From: Modestobacter versicolor
Lineage (GTDB): Bacteria; Actinomycetota; Actinomycetes; Mycobacteriales; Geodermatophilaceae
Assembly (NCBI RefSeq): GCF_014195485.1
Contig: NZ_JACIBU010000002.1
Span: forward strand, 372,001-436,000
Reading direction: 5' to 3'
Length of the DNA stretch: 64,000 nucleotides
Position 1 is the first letter of the stretch, and every line of letters begins with the position of its first letter. The notes under the pieces are model-generated. The model was not told where the DNA came from. It saw only the letters and a program-made list of their open reading frames with translations, and did not search any database. Shown piece after piece: positions 42,790 to 50,572 of the stretch. Made by a program: the position numbers and the translations under genes.

Positions 42790-43506
42790 ATGAAGCCGAC
42801 GGTCCAGCCTTCCCCGGCGCTGTCCCCGGCGCTGCTGCCCGAGGACGTCCTGCGCGCCCCGTCCGGGCGGCCGGCGGTGCTCGTCGTCCGCACCGCCCGC
42901 GGCTGGACGGTGCTCGGCGCCGACCCGGGCACCGGCTGGGTGGTCGCCGCCGGGGAGAACGTCGAGGGCGTCGAGGCGCTCAGCCTGGTCGAGGCGATGT
43001 CGCTGGCCGACCTGGTCGCCGCCGAGCTCGGCGCCACCCCGGAACCCGGCCGGGAGGCCCGCCGGGCCGCCCGCACGACCACCGCCGCCACGGACCCCGA
43101 CGAGGACACCGCCCCCGTCGACCCGCGCGACGAGGAGATCGCCGGGCTGCGCCGCACCGTCGGCCAGCTCGAGCACGCCCTCGCCGCCCGGGTCTCGATC
43201 GAGCGGGCCATCGGCGTGCTGGCCGAACGGCACGGCACCACACCCCGCGAGGCCTTCGAGGAGCTCCGCCGCCAGGCCCGCTCGCAGGGCCGCCCGGCGC
43301 AGGAGCTCGCCGCCGAGGTGCTCGACGAGCTGCCCGCCCGCGCCGCCGTGCCCGGTCAGCGCAGCTCCTCCGGCGCCGGCGGCCCAGCGCCCACGGTGCT
43401 GCCGGCACCCGAGCCGCGCCCGTCCGGCAACGGGTCACCCCGGCGGGTGCAGCGCCAGCCGCGGCGCACCGGCGGCGGCGACACCGTGCCCGGGGCTCCG
43501 CGCTGA
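42790..43506 (+). CDS. ANTAR-domain protein with N-terminal uncharacterised segment
   Basis: 238 residues. Residues 18-85 form a compact alpha/beta segment (RPAVLVVRTARGWTVLGADP; GVEALSLVEAMSLADLVAAE) of unknown type. Residues 120-180 are an ANTAR helical bundle: RRTVGQLEHALAARVSIERA then IGVLAERHGTTPREAFEELR. The tail is Pro/Arg-rich and disordered. It may bind RNA as an antiterminator without a recognised sensor domain. ATG 42790 has GGGAAGG upstream. The stop overlaps a possible CTG start of the next gene (CTGA). Confidence 0.8.
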   Translation: MKPTVQPSPALSPALLPEDVLRAPSGRPAVLVVRTARGWTVLGADPGTGWVVAAGENVEGVEALSLVEAMSLADLVAAELGATPEPGREARRAARTTTAATDPDEDTAPVDPRDEEIAGLRRTVGQLEHALAARVSIERAIGVLAERHGTTPREAFEELRRQARSQGRPAQELAAEVLDELPARAAVPGQRSSSGAGGPAPTVLPAPEPRPSGNGSPRRVQRQPRRTGGGDTVPGAPR

Positions 43507-44171
43507 GCGCTCCGCTCCCGCTCTCCCCCACGGCGCTCGCCGACCGGCTCGCCGAGCTGCTCGCCGCCGTCCCGCCGGAGCCCGGCGCCGCCGCGCTGCG
43601 GGTGGCCGTCGACGGGCTCGACCTGCCCGGCGGGCCCGGGGTCACCGGTCCGCAGCCGCTCGCCGCCGCGCTGGCCGAACGGCTGCCCGGTCTGAGCCGG
43701 CCGGCGGCCGTCGTCCCCGCCGAGGGCTTCTACCGGCCGGCGTCACTACGGCTCGAGCACGGCCGCACCGACCCCGACGCCCGCTACACCGACTGGCTGG
43801 ACGCCGCCGCGCTGGCCCGCGAGGTGCTCGACCGCTGCGGTCCGGGTGGGCCGGGCGAGTACCTGCCGGCGCTGTGGGACCTGGAACGCGACCGGGCTGC
43901 GCGGCTGGCGTACCGGCCGGCCCCCGCGGGGGGCGTCGTGCTGGTGCCCGGGTCGCTGCTGCAGGGGCTGGGGCTGGCGTTCGACCTCGTCGTCCACCTG
44001 CGGGTCGGCCCGGCGGCCCGGCGCCGGCGGATCCCGGCTGACCGCGCCTGGGAGCTACCGGCCTTCGACCGCTACGACGACGAGGTGGACCCGGCGTCGC
44101 TGGCCGACGCGGTCGTGCTCGCCGACCACGCCGACCGCCCCGCGCTGGTGCGCAGCGGACGCCTCAGCTGA
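43503..44171 (+). CDS. Uridine-kinase-like protein lacking a P-loop lysine
   Basis: 222 residues if translation starts at CTG 43503. That codon overlaps the preceding stop as CTGA, and the following 33 codons (ALADRLAELLAAVPPEPGAA) look like a genuine helix; the first ATG/GTG in frame is 43602. The core resembles actinobacterial uridine kinases (RVAVDGLDLPGGPGVTGPQP, RPASLRLEHGRTDPDARYTD, GGVVLVPGSLLQGLGLAFD). The Walker A slot reads GLDLPGGPGVTG with no Lys, so canonical ATP binding is doubtful. The stop overlaps the convergent nudC stop region by 8 bases. Confidence 0.75.
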   Translation: MSAPLPLSPTALADRLAELLAAVPPEPGAAALRVAVDGLDLPGGPGVTGPQPLAAALAERLPGLSRPAAVVPAEGFYRPASLRLEHGRTDPDARYTDWLDAAALAREVLDRCGPGGPGEYLPALWDLERDRAARLAYRPAPAGGVVLVPGSLLQGLGLAFDLVVHLRVGPAARRRRIPADRAWELPAFDRYDDEVDPASLADAVVLADHADRPALVRSGRLS

Positions 44172-45126
44172 ACTCGCCCGCCACCCAGCGGTCGATGATG
44201 TGCCGGGCGATCGACACCGTGGGCGGCAGCGCCTGCGGGCCGGTGCCCGAGCGCAGCTCCTCCCGGGTGAACCACCGGGCCTCCTCGATCTCGTCGTGGT
44301 CGATCCGCAGCTCCTCGCCGGTGGCGCGGGCGACGAAGCCGAGCATCAGCGACTGCGGGAACGGCCACGGCTGGCTGGAGACGTACCGGACGTCGGTGAC
44401 GTCGAGGCCGACCTCCTCGGCGACCTCGCGGGCCACCGCCGCCTCGGCGGACTCCCCCGGCTCGACGAAGCCGGCCAGGATGGAGAACCGCCCCGGCGGC
44501 CACACGGCCTGCCGGCCCAGCACGCAGCGGTCGCCCCCGTCGTGGACGAGCATGATCACCGCGGGGTCGGTGCGCGGGAAGACCTCGCGGCCGCTCACCG
44601 GGTCGCGCTGCACCCAACCGGCGCGCTCGATCGTGGTGGCCGCCCCGGTGATCGGGGAGAACCGGTTGCGCTCGTGCCACTCGACGATGCCGATCGCCTG
44701 GGACAGCAGCCCGGCGTCCAGGTCGCCGAGCTCGGCACCGACCTCGCGGAGGCCGGCCCAGGAGTCGACCGGCCGGCCGCCCACGTTCAGCGAGCGGGGC
44801 GCCCGCAGCGCGGCGTACGGCACGCCGTCGGCCTCGCCCAGGTAGATCGCGCCCTCCGGCCAGGACGCCTGCTCGTCGTAGACGAGCTCGGGGCCGGCCG
44901 CCCCCTCGTGCACGGGCACGGCCCGCTGCTCGTCGACGCGCAGCACCCGGACCGGCCGGCCCTGCGCCGGGTCGGGCAGCGCCCGGGCCAGGTGGCCCCG
45001 GTCGTGCGCGGTGCGGGAGAGCAGCGGGACGTCGGTGACCGCGCCGGCGAGCCGGTCCTCCGGCCACTCGCCGCGCGCGGGCGGCGGGTTGTCGGCCGGG
45101 GTGCTGCCACCAGGAGGGACGGTCAC
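44164..45126 (-). CDS. nudC: NAD+ diphosphatase (NudC-type Nudix hydrolase)
   Basis: 320 residues. The Nudix box reads GFVEPGESAEAAVAREVAEE followed by VGL (G-x5-E-x7-REVxEE). SQPWPFPQSLMLGF is the NudC-specific SQPWPFPxS signature. The zinc-ribbon that normally precedes the Nudix domain is present in outline (WHERNRFSPITGAATTIERA) but all four cysteines are missing. NudC hydrolyses NAD(H) to NMN(H) and AMP and can remove NAD caps from RNA. Its start overlaps the stop of the upstream M16 gene by 4 bases (ATGA). Confidence 0.93.
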   Translation of the reverse strand: MTVPPGGSTPADNPPPARGEWPEDRLAGAVTDVPLLSRTAHDRGHLARALPDPAQGRPVRVLRVDEQRAVPVHEGAAGPELVYDEQASWPEGAIYLGEADGVPYAALRAPRSLNVGGRPVDSWAGLREVGAELGDLDAGLLSQAIGIVEWHERNRFSPITGAATTIERAGWVQRDPVSGREVFPRTDPAVIMLVHDGGDRCVLGRQAVWPPGRFSILAGFVEPGESAEAAVAREVAEEVGLDVTDVRYVSSQPWPFPQSLMLGFVARATGEELRIDHDEIEEARWFTREELRSGTGPQALPPTVSIARHIIDRWVAGEFS

Positions 45127-46493
45127 GACTCCTCGACGGCCGGGGCGGTGACCTCGACCGGGCCCAGGACGCGCAGCTGGTCGGCGGCCTCCTCGGCGTC
45201 ACCGACGACGACCGCGGTCAACCCGGCCGGCGACAGCCACTGCCGGGACGCCTCGGTCACCTCGTCGATGCCGACGGTGGCCAGCGCCCGTTGGTGGTCG
45301 GCCAGCCACTCGGCGGAGAGGCCCGCGCCGAACAGCGCGGACAGCGTGCTGGCCAGGCCGGCGTGGGTCGCGGTCCCGAGGGCCAGGGTGCCCAGCAGGT
45401 ATCGGCGGGCGGACTCCAGCTCGGCCTCGGTGACCGGGGTCAGCGCCATCCGGCCCAGCTCGTACCAGGTCTCCAGCAGCGCCGGCCCGGTGACCGCGGT
45501 CGCGACGTCGGCGTCGACGGTGAACGAGGACCCGGCCATGAGGTGCTCGACCCCGCTGCGCGGGCTGTAGGTGTAGCCCCGCCGCTCGCGGATGTTCTCC
45601 ACCAGCCGGGAGGAGAAGTACCCGCCGAAGACCATGCTGGCCAGCCGGACGGCGGGCAGCTGCGGGTCGGTGCGGCCGGGCGCGGGCCCGCCGAGCCGGA
45701 TGTTGGACTGGACCGCGCCGGGGCGGTGCACCAGCTGCAGCGGGGCCGGGGCGACGTCCGGGACGGGGGCCGCGGCGACGGCCTTGCCCTCCGCCACCCA
45801 GCCGGCCAGCGCGGTGCCGACGGCGTCGGCCGCGGCGGCCGGGTCGACCTCGCCGACCAGCACGAGCGTGCTGCCCGCGGGCAGCACCCGGTCGCGGTGC
45901 AGCTTGCGCAGCGCGGCCGGGGTCACCGAGCCGACCAGGTCGGCCGAGGGCAGCTGCTGGGCGTAGGGGTGCGCGCCGTAGCGCCGCGCGGCCAGGGCGC
46001 TGCGGGCGATCACACCGGGCTGCGACCGGGCGATGTGGATCCGCTCGACCACCCGGGAGCGCTCGGCGTCGACCGGACCGGCCGGGTAGGTCGCCGCGGT
46101 GAGCAGCTCGGCCAGCACCCCGAGCACCGGTGCCAGGCCGTCGGGCAGCATCGTGGTGGAGAAGAGCAGCCGGTCGGCGTCGGCCGAGACCGACAGCTCC
46201 CCGCCGTGCGCCTGCAGCAGCTGGGCGATCTCCAGCTGGTCGTGGCCGGCGGTGCCCAGCAGCACGGCGCCGGTGAGCACGCTGGTGCGCGCGGCGTGGG
46301 TGGCGGCCTGGCGGGCGGCGGAGGCGGCGAAGGGCACCCGCAGCCGCAGCTCGACCAGCGGCACACCCGGGCGGGGCACGACGACCAGCCGCAGCCCGCT
46401 GGGCAGCGTCGTCTCGTGCACCTCGGGGACCGGGGTGGGGCGGGGCTCGCCCAGCGGCGGGACCAGGGACAGGTCGAGGACGGGCGCACTCAT
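45123..46493 (-). CDS. M16 family peptidase, non-catalytic subunit
   Basis: 456 residues with the two-domain M16 fold (LPSGLRLVVVPRPGVPLVEL; HRPGAVQSNIRLGGP; NIRERRGYTYSPRSGV). The HxxEH motif is replaced: the equivalent helix reads ASAARQAATHAARTSVLTGA, without metal ligands. The RERRGYTYS segment, which in these enzymes supplies a substrate-binding Arg-Tyr pair, is kept. It therefore is the likely partner of the catalytic subunit encoded immediately upstream (ATGA overlap), as in mitochondrial-processing-peptidase-like heterodimers. The stop couples to nudC. Confidence 0.92.
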   Translation of the reverse strand: MSAPVLDLSLVPPLGEPRPTPVPEVHETTLPSGLRLVVVPRPGVPLVELRLRVPFAASAARQAATHAARTSVLTGAVLLGTAGHDQLEIAQLLQAHGGELSVSADADRLLFSTTMLPDGLAPVLGVLAELLTAATYPAGPVDAERSRVVERIHIARSQPGVIARSALAARRYGAHPYAQQLPSADLVGSVTPAALRKLHRDRVLPAGSTLVLVGEVDPAAAADAVGTALAGWVAEGKAVAAAPVPDVAPAPLQLVHRPGAVQSNIRLGGPAPGRTDPQLPAVRLASMVFGGYFSSRLVENIRERRGYTYSPRSGVEHLMAGSSFTVDADVATAVTGPALLETWYELGRMALTPVTEAELESARRYLLGTLALGTATHAGLASTLSALFGAGLSAEWLADHQRALATVGIDEVTEASRQWLSPAGLTAVVVGDAEEAADQLRVLGPVEVTAPAVEES

Positions 46494-47803
46494 CGGGACT
46501 GACCTCCGGTCGCGCGCAGTTCCAGGATCGCGGCGGTGTCGGGCGAGAGCCCGCGGGCCGCCGCCTGCACCTGCTCGGGGGTGACCGCGGCCAGCCGGGC
46601 GGCCAGCTCACCGGCGAGCTCGGCCCGCCCGTGGACGAGCTCGGCCGAGGCGAAGCCCAGCGTGCGGCCCAGCACCGAGTCGGCCTGCTGCAGCAGCTGG
46701 GCCTCGGTGCGCGCGGTCACCCGGGCCAGCTCGTCGGCGGGGACGCCGTCGGTGGCGACCTTGTCGATCTCCTCGTGCACGGCCTGCAGCACCCGGTCGA
46801 CGGGGACGTCGGCGGGGTGGTGCACCTGGCTGACCAGCAGCGTCGCGTCCCGGACGTCGAACGGGTCGCCGAACAGGCCGAGGTAGCTGCTCTGCGCGAC
46901 CGCCAGCCGGTCGGTGTGCAGCAGCCGGCGCTCCAGGCGGGAGGCGTCGCCCTCGCTGAGCAGCTCGGTGAGCAGCACCGTGCCCAGGTAGGTGTCCAGG
47001 TCGCCGACCGGGTCGGGCACCCGCCAGCCGATCGCCACCGCGGGCGCCGGGGCCAGGGCGTCCTCGACGACGCCGCGGCGCACCGTGGTCGGCGAGGGCT
47101 CCCCCACCACCGGGGCCGGCGGCGCGGGCCGGGCGGGCACCGGGTCGAACCAGCGGCGCACCAGCGCCTCGGTCTCGGTGACGTCCAGGTCGCCGCCGAT
47201 GCAGAGCACCGCGTTGCTGGGCGCGTAGTACCGGGAGAAGAAGTCGGTGGCGTCGTCGACGGTGGAGGACTCCAGGTCGACGAAGGAGCCGTAGCCGTCG
47301 TGGGTGTTGGCGAAGCTCTCGAACGCGATCTCCGGCAGCTGCAGCCACGGGAAGGCGCCGTAGGGCCGGTTGAGCACGTTGACCCGGATCTCCTCCTTCA
47401 CCACGTCGATCTGGTTGCGGAGGTTCTCCTCGGTGATCGCCGGGGCCGCCATCCGGTCGGCCTCGAGGAAGATCGCCCGCTCCAGCGCCTCGGAGGGCAG
47501 CGCCTGGAAGTAGTTCGTGTAGTCCTGGTGCGTCGACCCGTTGAAGGTGCCGCCGGCGGCCTGCACCAGGCGCGCGTGCTCCATCTTCGGGACGTTCGCC
47601 GACCCCTGGAACATCATGTGCTCGAAGAGGTGCGCGAACCCGGTGCGGCCCGGCGGCTCGGATCGCATACCGACGTCGTAGAAGACGCTCACGGCGACGA
47701 CGGGGACACTCCGGTCCGGCGCGAGCACGACCCGCAGCCCGTTGTCGAGCGTGAACCGCTCCACCGGGTGCCGCAGGGTCAGGTCGGCCCCAGCTGCTGT
47801 CAC
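46490..47803 (-). CDS. M16 family zinc peptidase, catalytic subunit
   Basis: 437 residues. The inverted zinc motif is GFAHLFEHMMFQGSANVP (HxxEH), with the distal Glu about 76 residues later in VVKEEIRVN. The second domain has VSQVHHPADVPVD and GFASAELVHGRAELAGELAA. The partner encoded immediately downstream lacks the zinc site. Substrates are unknown; pqqF-like and processing peptidases are relatives. GTG 47803 is chosen because TAGGGT lies 7 bases upstream, a leaderless arrangement. Confidence 0.93.
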   Translation of the reverse strand: MTAAGADLTLRHPVERFTLDNGLRVVLAPDRSVPVVAVSVFYDVGMRSEPPGRTGFAHLFEHMMFQGSANVPKMEHARLVQAAGGTFNGSTHQDYTNYFQALPSEALERAIFLEADRMAAPAITEENLRNQIDVVKEEIRVNVLNRPYGAFPWLQLPEIAFESFANTHDGYGSFVDLESSTVDDATDFFSRYYAPSNAVLCIGGDLDVTETEALVRRWFDPVPARPAPPAPVVGEPSPTTVRRGVVEDALAPAPAVAIGWRVPDPVGDLDTYLGTVLLTELLSEGDASRLERRLLHTDRLAVAQSSYLGLFGDPFDVRDATLLVSQVHHPADVPVDRVLQAVHEEIDKVATDGVPADELARVTARTEAQLLQQADSVLGRTLGFASAELVHGRAELAGELAARLAAVTPEQVQAAARGLSPDTAAILELRATGGQSR

Positions 47804-47810
47804 GTTCCCG

Positions 47811-47816
47811 ACCCTA
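47811..47816 (-). promoter_or_regulatory. Candidate -10 element (TAGGGT) for the M16-M16-nudC operon
   Basis: TAGGGT on the minus strand lies 7 bases before the GTG at 47803, with no ribosome binding site. Confidence 0.45.
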
Positions 47817-47873
47817 ACCGCGTCCGCCGGCACGCCGGTGGCCGGTTCCCCCACCCGGGTGGCGGGCGGCGGC

Positions 47874-48797
47874 TCAGAGCACGTCGACGTCGGCCAGGAC
47901 CCGGTCGATGACCCCGTACAGCTCGGCGTGCGTGTTGGGGATCGAGAGGTAGAGCAGCGCGGGCGTCGCCCGGCCGACGTCGACCAGCAGCAGCGCCGCC
48001 CGCTCGCCCGAGGCGTCGTAGCCGGGCTCGTCCCAGCTGAGGTCGAACTCGTAGAGCCAGGCCGGGGCCCCGTCGACGGTCAACGCCTCGTCGCGGCGGA
48101 CCTCCTGCTCGTTGGGTCCCGGGTAGTACAGCTGCCGCACGGAGCCGGCCACCGCGGTGACCGTCGCCTGCAGGCTCGAGGCGCCGGTGTAGCCGTACTC
48201 GTCGACCAGCGGACCGGACGTGCACTGGGCGATGAAGACGTCGAACCCGCCGGGCAGGTCCTCCTGGGTGACGAAGTACTGGCCCGCGGTCTCGGTGGTC
48301 TCGTCCTGGTAGGGCCGGTCCCACTCCAGCCAGCCGTCGCCGAGGAACGGGTAGGAGATGCCGGCGGCCTCGTCGAAGATCCGCACGGTGCCCGGCGGGA
48401 AGGTGTTGCCCGGCTGGCTCGTCGGGCCGGCCACCGGCGGTGGGTCACCGTCGGCGTCGGAGCCCCCGCCGTCCAGCAGCACCGCGACGAGCACCAGCAG
48501 CAGGACGACGCCCAGCGCGCCGAGCCCGAGCAGCAGCGGACGGCGGCGGGTGCGCAGCGGGGAGGCGGGTCCCTCGTCGTCCTCGTCGGTGCCCCAGGAC
48601 TCCCAGCTCGACGCGGGCGGCTGCGCGGCCCGGTCGGCGGGCTCGAAGGCCCGGCCGACGTCGACGCCGGGACCGGCGGGGGTGGTGACGTCGGACCAGG
48701 TCACGCCGTTCCACCAGCGCACCGTGCCGGGGGCGCCGTCCGGGTCGGGGTACCAGCCGGGGGCGGGCGTCCGCTGTCCGCTGCCCAGGTCGCTCAC
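47874..48797 (-). CDS. DUF2510 domain membrane-anchored protein
   Basis: 307 residues. A cytoplasmic DUF2510 motif (APGWYPDPDGAPGTVRWWNG then VTWSD) starts the protein. One transmembrane helix lies at about 86-108 (LLLGLGALGVVLLLVLVAVL). The exterior domain of about 190 residues has the pattern ISYPFLGDGWLEWDRPYQ and two cysteines are not seen as a pair. DUF2510 is a frequent N-terminal tag of actinobacterial membrane proteins; the role is unknown. GTG 48797 has TAGGCT 6 bases upstream. The next gene upstream encodes a membrane Ser/Thr kinase. Confidence 0.85.
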   Translation of the reverse strand: MSDLGSGQRTPAPGWYPDPDGAPGTVRWWNGVTWSDVTTPAGPGVDVGRAFEPADRAAQPPASSWESWGTDEDDEGPASPLRTRRRPLLLGLGALGVVLLLVLVAVLLDGGGSDADGDPPPVAGPTSQPGNTFPPGTVRIFDEAAGISYPFLGDGWLEWDRPYQDETTETAGQYFVTQEDLPGGFDVFIAQCTSGPLVDEYGYTGASSLQATVTAVAGSVRQLYYPGPNEQEVRRDEALTVDGAPAWLYEFDLSWDEPGYDASGERAALLLVDVGRATPALLYLSIPNTHAELYGVIDRVLADVDVL

Positions 48798-48803
48798 CGG
48801 TCC

Positions 48804-48809
48804 AGCCTA
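48804..48809 (-). promoter_or_regulatory. Candidate -10 element (TAGGCT) for the leaderless DUF2510 gene
   Basis: TAGGCT on the minus strand lies 6 bases before the GTG at 48797. Confidence 0.4.
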
Positions 48810-48816
48810 TTGCCGC

Positions 48817-50553
48817 TCAGTAGCCGCGGTCGGCGGTGGAGTCCCACCAGGAGCGCAGGTCCGAGAGCCCCCCGCCGCCACCGCCGCGCAGCTCGACCAC
48901 CGACCGGGCGCCGATGTCGGGCCAGGTCCAGCTCAGCACCGAGTCGCCGTCGTCGTCGACCCAGCACGCCAGCCGGCCGACCTCCACCTCGTCGCCGTCG
49001 GTGTCGACGTCGGTCACCGACGTCCAGCCCTGCGTGTCCTCGCCCGACCCGCACTCGAAGACGTCGGCCAGCTCGTCGAGCTCCTGGGCGGCGACGTCCG
49101 CGGCGAAGGCATCGGCGGCGCCGTCCCCGGCCACCACCGAGTACGTGCCGCTGGTGGGGCCCTCGCCGTCCACGGTCGGGCCGCAGCTCAGCTCGCGCAC
49201 GACGTCCCCACCGGGCTCGGCCGTCGTGCAGTCGGCGGCGTCGACGTTGCTGGGGACGGAGAAGGCGAGCAGCCGGCTCGCGGCGTCGACCGCCTGGTCG
49301 GCGGCGCGGTCGGCGCGGCGGTCGGTGAGCAGGAGCAGCACGCCGAGCGCGATGACCGCGAGCACCGGGACCGCGGCGACCGCGAGCAGCGAGCCGATGC
49401 CGAACCGGGCGGCCGGCTGCGGCTGGGCCGGCCGGCCGGCGGCGCCCGGGTCGGACCACGCGGGGGGCGGCACCGGGCCGTTGCCGGGCGCCGGGACGCC
49501 GCCCGGCGCAGCGGCGACCGACGCCGGGGCGCCGACGGCCGTGGGCGTGCTGGGCACCAGCGGCCGCGGGCGGGTCGCCGTCCGCCCGTCGCCGCCGGTC
49601 GGGGACACCGCGCCGAGCACGGTCGGGACGGCGTCGGGGTGCTCGGCCGGCCGCGGGACCTCGACCCCGTTGACGGCCAGCGCGGCGCGCGCGGCGGCGG
49701 CCATGCCCCCGGCCGAGGTCCAGCGCTGCTCGCGGTCCTTGGCCAGCCCGCGCAGCACGACGCCGTCCAGCAGCTCGGGCAGGCCCGGTCGCAGCGCGGA
49801 CGGTGCGGTCGGCTGCTCGTAGAGGTGGGCGTGCATCAGCCCCGCCGGGTCGGCGGCGGCGAACGGGCGCTGCCCGGTGAGCAGCTCGAACAGCACGCAG
49901 GCCAGCGAGTAGACGTCGGCCCGGCCGTCCAGCACCGGCCCGCCGAAGCGCTCGGGGGCCATGTACTCAGTGCTGCCGACGGCGAAGCCGGTGCTGGTCA
50001 GCGCCGGCCCGTCGCCGGGGTCGGCGGTGCGGGCGATGCCGAAGTCGACGAGGTAGGCGAAGTCCTCCCCGACCGAGGAGTCGGCCAGGTCGACGCCGTC
50101 ACCGCGGCCGACGAGGAGCACGTTGGACGGCTTGACGTCGCGGTGCACCAGGCCGTCGGCGTGCGCGGCGTCCAGCGCCCGGGCGACCTGCCCGACCAGG
50201 TCGACCGCGCGGGCGGGGTCGAGCGGGCCGGACCGCACCAGCAGCGACGCCAGGTCCTCGCCCTCGACCAGCCGCATGTCCAGGAACAGCCGGCCGTCGA
50301 TCTCGCCGAACCGGTGGATCGGGATGACGTGCGGCTCGTTGAGGCGGGCGGCGATGCGCGCCTCGCGGCGGAACCGCTCGCGGTACCCCTCGTCCTGCGC
50401 CCACTGCGGGTGCAGCACCTTGAGCGCGACGTCGCGCTCGTGCTCGGCGTCGTGCGCGCGGAGCACCCGGCCCATGCCGCCGGTGCCCAGCACCCCGAGC
50501 ACCCGGTAGCCGCCGAAGCTCTCCCCGGTCAGCTCGCCCTGGTCACCAGACAC
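48817..50553 (-). CDS. Transmembrane Ser/Thr protein kinase (PknB-like)
   Basis: 578 residues. Kinase domain about 15-285: VLGTGGMGRVLRAHD (Gly loop), DVALKVLHPQ (ATP Lys), LVHRDVKPSNVLL (catalytic Asp), YLVDFGIARTAD (DFG) and GSTEYMAPERFGG. A Pro-rich juxtamembrane linker leads to one transmembrane helix (about 385-410, LLAVAAVPVLAVIALGVLLL). The extracellular domain of about 165 residues has cysteines in DCTTAEPGGDVVRELSC, VFECGSGEDTQ and LACWVDD, likely disulfide-bonded, with no PASTA repeats. GTG 50553 has GGAGGAG upstream. Confidence 0.93.
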   Translation of the reverse strand: MSGDQGELTGESFGGYRVLGVLGTGGMGRVLRAHDAEHERDVALKVLHPQWAQDEGYRERFRREARIAARLNEPHVIPIHRFGEIDGRLFLDMRLVEGEDLASLLVRSGPLDPARAVDLVGQVARALDAAHADGLVHRDVKPSNVLLVGRGDGVDLADSSVGEDFAYLVDFGIARTADPGDGPALTSTGFAVGSTEYMAPERFGGPVLDGRADVYSLACVLFELLTGQRPFAAADPAGLMHAHLYEQPTAPSALRPGLPELLDGVVLRGLAKDREQRWTSAGGMAAAARAALAVNGVEVPRPAEHPDAVPTVLGAVSPTGGDGRTATRPRPLVPSTPTAVGAPASVAAAPGGVPAPGNGPVPPPAWSDPGAAGRPAQPQPAARFGIGSLLAVAAVPVLAVIALGVLLLLTDRRADRAADQAVDAASRLLAFSVPSNVDAADCTTAEPGGDVVRELSCGPTVDGEGPTSGTYSVVAGDGAADAFAADVAAQELDELADVFECGSGEDTQGWTSVTDVDTDGDEVEVGRLACWVDDDGDSVLSWTWPDIGARSVVELRGGGGGGLSDLRSWWDSTADRGY

Positions 50554-50572
50554 CGTCGACTCCTCCGGCCGG

